This document shows, one piece after another, positions 51,831 through 61,681 of a DNA stretch of 64,000 bases. Within the stretch, counting starts at the first letter, position 1. Every line of letters starts with the position of its first letter. This stretch comes from Apostichopus japonicus (Eukaryota > Echinodermata > Holothuroidea > Aspidochirotida > Stichopodidae). The notes beneath the pieces are model-generated. The model made no database searches and was not told the DNA's origin. It saw only the letters and a list, made by a program, of their open reading frames with translations. The position numbers and the translations under genes were made by a program. The stretch covers positions 11,328,321-11,392,320 of the forward strand of contig NC_092578.1 in assembly GCF_037975245.1 (NCBI RefSeq), written 5' to 3'.

Positions 51831-53269
51831 CACCAGGGGTCAAATGGTCAAAATCTTGTCAACGAGATATCTCAAGTGGGTAGTGTCGGACCGACATAAG
51901 ATCGGTGGGCCGGAGTACCCATTCAAGTGCCACTTACCCTTTGTTTTCGGTGCAGGTCAAAGGTCATTTGGGGTCACCAGGGGTCAAATGGTCAAAATCT
52001 TGTCAACGAGATATCTCAAGTGGGTAATGACAGACCGAATTAAGATCGGTTGGCCGGAGTACCCATTCAAGTGCCACTTACCCTTTGCTTTCGGTGCAGG
52101 TCAAAGGTCATTTGGGGTCACCAGGGGTCAAATGGTCAAAATCTTGTCAACGAGATATCTCAAGTGGGTAATGTCGGACCGACTTAAGATCGGTTGGCCG
52201 GAGTACCCATTCAAGTGCCACTTACCCTTTGTTTTCGGTGCAGGTCAAAGGTCATTTGGGGTCACCAGGGGTCACCAGGGTCCAAATGGTCAACATCTTG
52301 TCAACGAGATATCTCAAGTGGGTAATGTCGGACCGGCTTAACGTTGGTTGGCCGGAGTACTTATTCAAGTACCACTTACCCTTTGTTTTCGGTGCAGGTC
52401 AAAGGTCATTTGGGGTCACCATGGGTCAAATGGTCAAAATCTTGTCTACGAGATATCTCAAGTGGGTAATGTCGGACCGACAAAAGATCGGTGGGCCGGA
52501 GTACCCATTCAAGTGCCACTTACCCTTTGTTTTCGGTGCAGTTCAAAGGTCATTTGGGGTCACCAGGGGTCAAATGGTCAAAATCTTGTCAACGAGATAT
52601 CTCAAGTGGGTAATGTCGGACCGACATAAGATCGGTTGGCCGGAGTACCCATTCAAGTGCCACTTACCCTTTGTTTTCGGTGCAGGTCAAAGGTCATTTG
52701 GGGTCACCAGGGGTCAAATGGTCAAAATCTTGTCAACGAGATATCTCAAGTGGGTATTGTCGGACCGAATTAAGATCGGTTGGCCGGAGTACCCATTCAA
52801 GTGCCACTTACCGTTTGTTTTCGGTGCAGGTCAAAGGTCATTTGGGGTCACCAGGGGTCAAATGGTCAAAATCTTGTCAACGAGATATCTCAAGTGGGTA
52901 ATGTCGGACCGACACAAGATCGGTTGGCCGGAGTACCCACTCAAGTGCCACTTACCCTTTGTTTTCGGTGCAGGTCAAAGGTCATTTGGGGTTATTTGGG
53001 GTCACCAGGGGTCAAATGGTCAAAATCTTGTCAACGAGATATCTCAAGTGGGTAATGTCGGACCGACACAAGATCGGTGGGTAGGAGTACCCATTCAAGT
53101 GCCACTTACCCTTTGTTTTCGGTGCTGGTCAAAGGTCATTTGGGGTCACCAGGAGTCAAATGGTCAAAATCTTGTCAACGAGATATCTCAAGTGGGTAAT
53201 GTCGGACCGAATTAAGATCGGTTGGCAGGAGTACCCATTCAAGTGCCACTTACCCTTTGTTTTCGGTGC

Positions 53270-53282
53270 AGGTCAAAGGTCA
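53270..53282 (+). other. AGGTCA-A-AGGTCA, DR1-type nuclear receptor half-site pair
   Basis: Two perfect AGGTCA half-sites are spaced by one base, the canonical DR1 element recognised by RXR heterodimers, HNF4 and COUP-TF class receptors in animals. The arrangement recurs in most monomers. Marker variants change it: GCTGGTCAAAGG alters the first half-site, GCATGTCAAAGG disrupts it, and CAGGTCAAATGTCA disrupts the second. The match is exact in sequence. Any binding is inference, and the host may not even encode such receptors. Confidence 0.5.
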
Positions 53283-53285
53283 TTT

Positions 53286-53295
53286 GGGGTCACCA
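53286..53295 (+). repeat. Decamer GGGGTCACCA, the length-variable element
   Basis: This decamer occurs once in 144-bp monomers, twice in 154-bp, three times in 164-bp and five times in the 184-bp monomer near the left end. It is the main cause of length change in the array. It is flanked by relatives with the same 10-bp phase (GGTCATTTGG before, GGTCAAATGG after), so the 5' half of the monomer looks like an old decamer repeat that still slips. Each added copy also adds a GGTCACC (BstEII-type) site and shifts the reading frame by one. Confidence 0.93.
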
Positions 53296-53302
53296 GGGGT
53301 CA
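53287..53302 (+). other. GGGTCA-CCAG-GGGTCA, DR4-type direct repeat
   Basis: Two GGGTCA half-sites are separated by four bases. Because the decamer is 10 bp, each extra decamer adds another half-site in the same DR4 spacing and on the same face of the helix. DR4 is the spacing preferred by thyroid-hormone, LXR and PXR/CAR-type receptor heterodimers in animals. GGGTCA is a common variant of the AGGTCA half-site. Function here is unproven. Confidence 0.4.
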
Positions 53303-53323
53303 AATGGTCAAAATCTTGTCAAC

Positions 53324-53333
53324 GAGATATCTC
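53324..53333. other. Perfect 10-bp palindrome GAGATATCTC
   Basis: This is a self-complementary decamer without spacer, present in most monomers and therefore repeated every 144-164 bp. Marker variants break it: GAGTTATCTC (for example near 1,785), GAGACATCTC (near 1,497), GAGATTTCTC (near 39,461) and CGCGATATCTC (near 1,928, which keeps the centre). It contains GATATC, so an EcoRV digest would read out the monomer ladder. Confidence 0.8.
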
Positions 53334-53344
53334 AAGTGGGTAAT

Positions 53345-53366
53345 GTCGGACCGACACAAGATCGGT
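53345..53366. other. Overlapping dyads GTCGG-A-CCGAC and ACCGA-N7-TCGGT
   Basis: GTCGG at 53,345-53,349 and CCGAC at 53,351-53,355 are inverted around one A. ACCGA at 53,350-53,354 pairs with TCGGT at 53,362-53,366 across a 7-base loop. The two dyads share their central arm, so they are mutually exclusive hairpins in a single strand. The arms are preserved in most monomers, while the loop (CACAAGA, CTTAAGA, CATAAGA, ATTAAGA) is the most variable part of the monomer. Confidence 0.6.
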
Positions 53367-53384
53367 TGGCCGGAGTACCCACTC

Positions 53385-53395
53385 AAGTGCCACTT
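53385..53395. other. Dyad AAGTG-C-CACTT
   Basis: A five-base inverted repeat with a single central base lies in the 3' half of the monomer. A common variant, AAGTACCACTT, breaks the perfect symmetry and marks a subset of monomers (KYHL rather than KCHL in the frame-1 translation). Confidence 0.5.
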
Positions 53396-54330
53396 ACCCT
53401 TTGTTTTCGGTGCAGGTCAAAGGTCATTTGGGGTCATTTGGGGTCACCAGGCGTAAAATGGTCAAAATCTTGTCAACGAGATATCTCAAGTGGGTAATGC
53501 CGGACCGACACAAGATCGGTGGGCCGGAGTACCCATTCAAGTGGCACTTACCCTCTGTTTTCGGTGCTGGTCAAAGGTCATTTGGGGTCACCAGGTTTCA
53601 AATGGTCAAAATCTTGTCAACAAGATATCTCAAGTGGGTAATGTCGGACCGACATAAGATCGGTTGGCCGGAGTACCCATTCAAGTGCCACTTACCCTTT
53701 GTTTTCGGTGCAGGTCAAAGGTCATTTGGGGTCACCAGGAGTCACCAGGGGTCAAATGGTCAAAATCTTGTCAACGAGATATCTCAAGTGGGTAATGTCG
53801 CACCGGCTTAACATCGGTTGGCCGGAGTACCCATTCAAGTGCCACTTACCCTTTGTTTTCGGTGCAGGTCAAAGGTCATTTGGGGTCACCAGGGGTCAAA
53901 TGGTCAAAATCTTGTCAACGAGATATCTCAAGTGGGTAATGTCGGACCGACTTAAGATCGGTGGGCCGGAGTACCCATTCAAGTGCCACTTACCCTTTGC
54001 TTTCGGTGCAGGTCAAAGGTCATTTGGGGTCCCCAGGGGTCACCAGGGGTCAAATGGTCGAAATCTTGTCAACGAGATATCTCAAGTGGGTAATGTCGGA
54101 CCGACACAAGATCGGTGGGCCGGAGTACCCATTCAAGTGCCACTTACCCTTTGTTTTCGGTGCTGGTCAAAGGTCATTTGGGGTCACAAGGGGTCAAATG
54201 GTCAAAATCTTGTCAACGAGATATCTCAAGTGGGTAATGTCGGACCGAATTAAGATCGGTTGACCGGAGTACCCATTCAAGTGCCACTTACCCTTTGTTT
54301 TCGGTGCAGGTCAAAGGTCATTTGGGGTCA

Positions 54331-54929
54331 TTTGGGGTCACCAGGGGTCACATGGTCAAAATCTTGTCAACGAGATATCTCAAGTGGGTAATGTCGGACC
54401 GACATAAGATCGGTGGGCCGGAGTACCCATTCAAGTGCCACTTACCCTTTGTTTTCGGTGCAGGTCAAAGGTCATTTGGGGTCACCAGGGGTCAAATGGT
54501 CAAAATCTTGTCAACGAGTTATCTCAGGTGGGTAATGTCGGACCGACTTAAGATCGGTTGGCCGGAGTACCCATTCAAGTGCCACTTACCCTTTGTTTTC
54601 GGTGCAGGTCAAAGGTCATTTGGGGTCACCAGGGGTCACCAGGGTCCAAATGGTCAACATCTTGTCAACGAGATATCTCAAGTGGGTAATGTCGCACCGA
54701 CTTAAGATCGGTTGGCCGGAGTACCCATTCAAGTGCCACTTACCCTTTGTTTTCGGTGCTGGTCAAAGGTCATTTGGGGTCACCAGGGGTCAAATGGTCA
54801 AAATCTTGTCAACGAGATATCTCAAGTGGGTAATGTCGGACCGAATTAAGATCGGTTGGCCGGAGTACCCATTCAAGTGCCACTTACCCTTTGTTTTCGG
54901 TGCAGGTCAAAGGTCATTTGGGGTCACCA
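54331..54929 (+). repeat. Monomers between G1 and H1
   Basis: Four monomers. One with GTCGCACCGACTTAAG and GGTCCAAATGGTCAACATC is of the 442-bp trimer type common in the left half, here isolated. This short run accounts for the change of offset from 7,351 to 7,917 between blocks G and H. Confidence 0.75.
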
Positions 54930-56083
54930 GGGGTCACCATGGGTCAAATGGTCAAAATCTTGTCAACGAGATATCTCAAGTGGGTAATGTCGGACCGACA
55001 CAAGATCGGTGGGCCGGAGTACCCATTCAAGTGCCACTTACCCTTTGTTTTCGGTGCAGTTCAAAGGTCATTTGGTGTCACCAGGGGTCAAATGGTCAAA
55101 ATCTTGTCAACGAGATATCTCAAGTGGGTAATGTCGGACCGACATAAGATCGGTTGGCCGGAGTACCCATTCAAGTGCCACTTACCCTTTGTTTTCGGTG
55201 CTGGTCAAAGGTCATTTGGGGTCACCATGGGTCAAATGGTCAAAATCTTGTCAACGAGATATCTCAAGTGGGTAATGTCGGACCGACACAAGATCGGTGG
55301 GCCGGAGTACCCATTCAAGTGCCACTTACCCTTTGTTTTCGGTGCAGTTCAAAGGTCATTTGGGGTCACCAGGGGTCAAATGGTCAAAATCTTGTCAACG
55401 AGATATCTCAAGTGGGTAATGTCGGACCGACATAAGATCGGTTGGCCGGAGTACCCATTCAAGTGCCACTTACCCTTTGTTTTCGGTGCAGGTCAAAGGT
55501 CATTTGGGGTCACCAGGGGTCAAATGGTCAAAATCTTGTCAACGAGATATCTCAAGTGGGTAATGTCGGACCGAATTAAGATCGGTTAAACCGGAGTACC
55601 CATTCAAGTGCCACTTACCCTTTGTTTTCGGTGCAGGTCAAAGGTCATTTGGGGTCACCAGGGGTCAAATGGTCAAAATCTTGTCAATGAGATATCTCAA
55701 GTGGGTTATGTCGGACCGACACAAGATCGGTTGGCCGGAGTACCCACTCAAGTGCCACTTACCCTTTGTTTTCGGTGCAGGTCAAAGGTCATTTGGAGTT
55801 ATTTGGGGTCACCAGGGGTCAAATGGTCAAAATCTTGTCAACGAGATATCTCAAGTGGGTAATGTCGGACCGACACAAGATCGGTGGGCCGGAGTACCCA
55901 TTCAAGTGCCACTTACCCTTTGTTTTCGGTGCTGGTCAAAGGTCATTTGGGGTCACCAGGGGTCAAATGGTCAAAATCTTGTCAACGAGATATCTCAAGT
56001 GGGTAATGTCGGACCGACTTAAGATCGGTGGGCCGGAGTACCCATTCAAGTGCCACTTACCCTTTGCTTTCGGTGCAGGTCAA
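54930..56083 (+). repeat. HOR block H, copy 1
   Basis: Matches 62,847-64,000 at offset 7,917 (54 monomers plus 14 decamers plus 1 bp). Markers are GCAGTTCAAAGG, TTTGGTGTCACC and GGTTAAACCGG. One difference is TCAATGAG (55,686) versus TCAACGAG (63,603). The match runs off the right end of the window, so the full length is unknown. Confidence 0.9.
55581..55594 (+). repeat. Monomer with GGTTAAACCGG (+1 bp) variant
   Basis: The usual GGTTGGCCGG is replaced by GGTTAAACCGG, which adds one base and creates a TAA stop in an open frame. The same derived change is at 57,341-57,351 and 63,501-63,510. The 55.6 and 63.5 kb copies are explained by block H; the 57.3 kb copy lies exactly at the left edge of G2. 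Confidence 0.85.
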
Positions 56084-57348
56084 AGGTCATTTGGGGTCAC
56101 CAGGGGTCACCAGGGGTCAAATGGTCAAAATCTTGTCAACGAGATATCTCAAGTGGGTTATGTCGGACCGACACAAGATCGGTGGGCCGGAGTATCCATT
56201 CAAGTGCCACTTACCCTTTGTTTTCGGTGCTGGTCAAAGGTCATTTGGGGTCACCAGGGGTCAAATGGTCAAAATCTTGTCAACGAGATATCTCAAGTGG
56301 GTAATGTCGGACCGAATTAAGATCGGTTGGCCGGAGTACCCATTCAAGTGCCACTTACCCTTTGTTTTCGGTGCAGGTCAAAGGTCATTTGGGGTCACCA
56401 GGGGTCACCAGGGGTCAAATGGTCAAAATCTTGTCAACGAGATATCTCAAGTGATAATGTCGGACCGAATTAAGATCGGTTGGCCGGAGTACCCATTCAA
56501 GTGCCACTTACCCTTTGTTTTCGGTGCAGGTCAAAGGTCATTTGGGGTCACCAGGGGTCAAATGATCAAAATCTTGTCAACGAGATATCTCAAGCGGGTA
56601 ATGTCGGACCGAATTAAGATCGGTTGGCCGGAGTACCCATTCAAGTGCCACTTACCCTTTGTTTTCGGTGCAGGTCAAAGGTCATTTGGGGTCACCAGGG
56701 GTCAAATGGTCAAAATCTTGTCAACGAGATATCTCAAGTGGGTAATGTCGGACCGGCTTAACGTTGGTTGGCCGGAGTACCCATTCAAGTGCCACTTACC
56801 CTTTGTTTTCGGTGCAGGTCAAAGGTCATTTGGGGTCACCAGGGGTCAAATGGTCAAAATCTTGTCAACGAGATATCTCAAGTGGGTAATGTCGGACCGA
56901 CACAAGATCGATGGGCCGGAGTACCCATTCAAGTGCCACTTACCCTTTGTTTTCGGTGCAGTTCAAAGGTCATTTGGTGTCACCAGGGGTCAAATGGTCA
57001 AAATCTTGTCAACGAGATATCTCAAGTGGGTAATGTCGGACCGACATAAGATCGGTGGGCCGGAGTACCCATTCAAGTGCCACTTACCCTTTGTTTTCGG
57101 TGCAGTTCAAAGGTCATTTGGGGTCACCAGGGGTCAAATGGTCAAAATCTTGTCAACGAGATATCTCAAGTGGGTAATGTCGGACCGACATAAGATCGGT
57201 TGGCCGGAGTACCCATTCAAGTGCCACTTACCCTTTGTTTTCGGTGCAGGTCAAAGGTCATTTGGGGTCACCAGGGGTCAAATGGTCAAAATCTTGTCAA
57301 CGAGATATCTCAAGTGGGTAATGTCGGACCGAATTAAGATCGGTTAAA
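56084..57348 (+). repeat. Monomers between H1 and G2
   Basis: About eight or nine monomers. At 56,451-56,460 one base is lost (GTGATAATGT for GTGGGTAATGT), which abolishes the GTGGGTAATG box. AAATGATCAAAATC near 56,562 is private. The last monomers (56,880-57,348) are H-like, with GCAGTTCAAAGG and GGTGTCACC. Confidence 0.8.
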
Positions 57349-60300
57349 CCGGAGTACCCATTCAAGTGCCACTTACCCTTTGTTTTCGGTGCAGGTCAAA
57401 GGTCATTTGGGGTCACCAGGGGTCAAATGGTCAACATCTTGTCAACGAGTTATCTCAAGTGGGTGATGTCGGACCGACTTAAGATCGGTTGGCCGGAGTA
57501 CCCATTCAAGTGCCAATTACCCTTTGTATTCGGTGCAGGTCAAAGGTCATTTGGGGTCACCAGGGGTCAAATGGTCAAAATTTTGTCAACGCGATATCTC
57601 AAGTGGGCAATGTCGGACCGGCTTAACATTGGTTGGCCGTAGTACCCATTCAAGTACCACTTACCCTTTGTTTTCGGTGCAGGTCAAAGGTCATTTGGGG
57701 TCACCAGGGGTCACCAGGGGTCAAATGGTCAAAATCTTGACAACGAGATATCTCAAGCGGGTAATGTCGGACCGACAGAAGATCGGTGGGCCGGAGTACC
57801 CATTCAAGTGCCACTTACCCTTTGTTTTCGGTGCTGGTCAAAGGTCATTTGGGGTCACCAGGGGTCACATGGTCAAAATCTTGTCAACGAGATATCTCAA
57901 GCGGGTAATGTCGGACCGACTTAAGATCGGTTGGCCGAAGTACCCATTCAAGTGCCACTTACCCTTTGTTTTCGGTGCAGGTTAAAGGTCATTTGGGGTC
58001 ACCGGGGGTCACCAGGGGTCAAATGGTCAAAATCTTGTCAACGAGATATCTCAAGTGGGTATTGTCGGACCGACTTAACATCGGTTGGCCGGAGTACCCA
58101 TTCAAGTGCCACTTACCCTTTGTTTTCGGTGCAGGTCAAAGATCATTTGGGGTCACAAGGGGTCAAATGGTCAAAATCTTGTCAACGAGATATCTCAAGT
58201 GGGTATTGTCGGACCGACTTAACATCGGTTGGCCGGAGTACCCATTCAAGTGCCACTTACCATTTGTTTTCGGTGCAGGTCAAAGGTCATTTGGGGTCAC
58301 CAGGGATCAAATGGTCAAAATCTTGTCAACGAGATATCTCAAGTGGGTATTGTCGGACCGACATGAGATCGGTTGGCCGGAGTACCCATTCAAGTGCCAC
58401 TTATCCTTTGTTTTCGGTGCTGGTCAAAGGTCATTTGGGGTCACCAGGGGTCAAATGGTCAAAATCTTGTCAACGAGATATCTCAAGTGGGTAATGTCGG
58501 ACCGACACAAGATCGGTGGGCCGGAGTACCCATTCAAGTGCCACTTACCCTTTGTTTTCGGTGCAGGTCAAAGGTCATTTGGGGTCACCAGGGGTCACCA
58601 GGGGTCAAATGGTCAAAATCTTGTCAACGAGATATCTCAAGTGGGTAATGTCGGACCGGCTTAACATCGGTTGGCCGGAGTACCCATTCAAGTACCAGTT
58701 ACCCTTTGTTTTCGGTGCAGGTCAAAGGTCATTTGGGGTCACCAGGGGTCAAATGGTCAAAATCTTGTCAACGAGATATCTCAAGTGGGTATTGTCGGAC
58801 CGACACAAGATCGGTGGGCCGGAGTACCCATTCAAGTGCCACTTACCCTTTATTTTCGGTGCTGGTCAAAGGTCATTTGGGGTCACCAGGGGTCAAATGG
58901 TCAAAATCTTGTCAACGAGATATCTCAAGTGGGTAATGTCGGACCGAATTAAGATCGGTTGGCCGGAGTACCCATTCAAGTGCCACTTACCCTTTGTTTT
59001 CGGTGCAGGTCAAAGGTCATTTGGGGTCACAAGGGGTCAAATGGTCAAAATCTTGTCAACGAGATATCTCAAGTGGGTAATGTCGGACCGACACAAGATC
59101 GGTTGGCCGGAGTACCCACTCAAGTGCCACGTACCCTTTGTTTTCGGTGCAGGTCAAAGGTCATTTGGGGTCATTTGGGGTCACCAGGGGTCAAATGGTC
59201 AAAATCTTGTCAACGAGATATCTCAAGTGGGTAATGTCGGACCGACATAAGATCGGTGGGCCGGAGTACCCATTCAAGTGCCACTTACCCTTTGTTTTCG
59301 GTGCAGGTCAAAGGTCATTTGGGGTCACCAGGGGTCAAATGGTCAAAATCTTGTCAACGAGATATCTCAAGTGGGTAATGACAGACCGACATAAGATCGG
59401 TTGGCCGGAGTACCCATTCAAGTGCCACTTACCCTTTGCTTTCGGTGCAGGTCAAAGGTCATTTGGGGTCACCAGGGGTCAAATGGTCAAAATCTTGTCA
59501 ACGAGATATCTCAAGTGGGTAATGTCGGACCGACTTAAGATCGGTTGGCCGGAGTACCCATTCAAGTGCCACTTACCCTTTGTTTTCGGTGCAGGTCAAA
59601 GGTCATTTGGGGTCACCAGGGGTCACCAGGGTCCAAATGGTCAACATCTTGTCAACGAGATATCTCAAGTGGGTAATGTCGGACCGGCTTAACGTTGGTT
59701 GGCCGGAGTACTTATTCAAGTACCACTTACCCTTTGTTTTCGGTGCAGGTCAAAGGTCATTTGGGGTCACCATGGGTCAAATGGTCAAAATCTTGTCTAC
59801 GAGATATCTCAAGTGGGTAATGTCGGACCGACAAAAGATCGGTGGGCCGGAGTACCCATTCAAGTGCCACTTACCCTTTGTTTTCGGTGCAGTTCAAAGG
59901 TCATTTGGGGTCACCAGGGGTCAAATGGTCAAAATCTTGTCAACGAGATATCTCAAGTGGGTAATGTCGGACCGACATAAGATCGGTTGGCCGGAGTACC
60001 CATTCAAGTGCCACTTACCCTTTGTTTTCGGTGCAGGTCAAAGGTCATTTGGGGTCACCAGGGGTCAAATGGTCAAAATCTTGTCAACGAGATATCTCAA
60101 GTGGGTATTGTCGGACCGAATTAAGATCGGTTGGCCGGAGTACCCATTCAAGTGCCACTTACCGTTTGTTTTCGGTGCAGGTCAAAGGTCATTTGGGGTC
60201 ACCAGGGGTCAAATGGTCAAAATCTTGTCAACGAGATATCTCAAGTGGGTAATGTCGGACCGACACAAGATCGGTTGGCCGGAGTACCCACTCAAGTGCC

Positions 60301-61681
60301 ACTTACCCTTTGTTTTCGGTGCAGGTCAAAGGTCATTTGGGGTTATTTGGGGTCACCAGGGGTCAAATGGTCAAAATCTTGTCAACGAGATATCTCAAGT
60401 GGGTAATGTCGGACCGACACAAGATCGGTGGGTAGGAGTACCCATTCAAGTGCCACTTACCCTTTGTTTTCGGTGCTGGTCAAAGGTCATTTGGGGTCAC
60501 CAGGAGTCAAATGGTCAAAATCTTGTCAACGAGATATCTCAAGTGGGTAATGTCGGACCGAATTAAGATCGGTTGGCAGGAGTACCCATTCAAGTACCAC
60601 TTACCCTTTGTTTTCGGTGCAGGTCAAAGGTCATTTGGGGTCACCAGGGGTCAAATGGTCAAAATCTTGTCAACGAGATATCTCAAGTGGGTAATGTCGG
60701 ACCGACACAAGATCGGTTGGCCGGAGTATCCACTCAAGTGCCACTAACCCTTTGTTTTCGGTGCAGGTCAAAGGTCATTTGGGGTCATTTGGGGTCACCA
60801 GGCGTAAAATGGTCAAAATCTTGTCAACGAGATATCTCAAGTGGGTAATGCCGGACCGACACAAGATCGGTGGGCCGGAGTACCCATTCAAGTGGCACTT
60901 ACCCTCTGTTTTCGGTGCTGGTCAAAGGTCATTTGGGGTCACCAGGTTTCAAATGGTCAAAATCTTGTCAACAAGATATCTCAAGTGGGTAATGTCGGAC
61001 CGACATAAGATCGGTTGGCCGGAGTACCCATTCAAGTGCCACTTACCCTTTGTTTTCGGTGCAGGTCAAAGGTCATTTGGGGTCACCAGGAGTCACCAGG
61101 GGTCAAATGGTCAAAATCTTGTCAACGAGATATCTCAAGTGGGTAATGTCGAACCGGCTTAACATCGGTTGGCCGGAGTACCCATTCAAGTGCCACTTAC
61201 CCTTTGTTTTCGGTGCAGGTCAAAGGTCATTTGGGGTCACCAGGGGTCAAATGGTCAAAATCTTGTCAACGAGATATCTCAAGTGGGTAATGTCGGACCG
61301 ACTTAAGATCGGTGGGCCGGAGTACCCATTCAAGTGCCACTTACCCTTTGCTTTCGGTGCAGGTCAAAGGTCATTTGGGGTCCCCAGGGGTCACCAGGGG
61401 TCAAATGGTCGAAATCTTGTCAACGAGATATCTCAAGTGGGTAATGTCGGACCGACACAAGATCGGTGGGCCGGAGTACCCATTCAAGTGCCACTTACCC
61501 TTTGTTTTCGGTGCAGTTCAAAGGTCATTTGGGGTCACAAGGGGTCAAATGGTCAAAATCTTGTCAACGAGATATCTCAAGTGGGTAATGTCGGACCGAA
61601 TTAAGATCGGTTGGCCGGAGTACCCATTCAAGTGCCACTTACCCTTTGTTTTCGGTGCAGGTCAAAGGTCATTTGGGGTCA
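57349..61681 (+). repeat. HOR block G, copy 2
   Basis: Second copy of 49,998-54,330. Private changes include GGCCGTAGTACC near 57,638, GACAGAAG near 57,775, CCACTAACCC near 60,745 and GTCGAACCGG near 61,149. It ends where the GGTCATTTGG decamer is doubled in G1 but not here. Confidence 0.92.

Larger units (their letters stand above)
53271..53414 (+). repeat. Reference 144-bp monomer (single decamer)
   Basis: This copy is close to the array consensus and is used here to place sub-elements; its one noted departure is CACTCAAG for the commoner CATTCAAG. In order: GGTCAAAGGTCA (1-12), TTTGGGGTCACCAGGGGTCA (13-32), AATGGTCAAAATCTTGTCAA (33-52), palindrome GAGATATCTC (54-63), GTGGGTAATG (67-75), GTCGGACCGAC dyad (75-85), GATCGGTTGGCCGGAGTACCC (90-110), AAGTGCCACTT dyad (115-125) and the pyrimidine-rich end ACCCTTTGTTTTCGGTGCA (126-144). 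My hand count of the consensus gives 71 G+C of 144 (49%) and six CpG sites. Positions 54-63 include an EcoRV site (GATATC), lost in the GAGTTATCTC, GAGACATCTC and GAGATATTTC variants. Confidence 0.93.
49998..54330 (+). repeat. HOR block G, copy 1
   Basis: This 4,333-bp block recurs at 57,349-61,681 with offset 7,351 (50 monomers plus 15 decamers plus a net 1 bp). About 15 differences were noticed, among them 50,666 (AGTGG versus AGGGG), 51,433 (CAGGTGGG versus CAAGTGGG), 51,882 (TAGTG versus TAATG) and about 52,038 (GAATTAAG versus GACATAAG). Divergence is clearly higher than between B1/B2 or D1/D2. Most monomers here have a single decamer, unlike the 39-50 kb region. Confidence 0.92.

Noticed and set aside
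53324-53333. GATA-factor site or promoter TATA box at GAGATATCTC
   Set aside because: The centre GATATC does not fit WGATAR, and there is no downstream initiator or gene. A palindrome is all that can be claimed.
53406-53422. CENP-B box across the monomer junction (TTCGGTGCAGG...)
   Set aside because: TTCG and the central A fit, but the required CGGG is TCAA. The essential bases do not match, so no CENP-B box is called.
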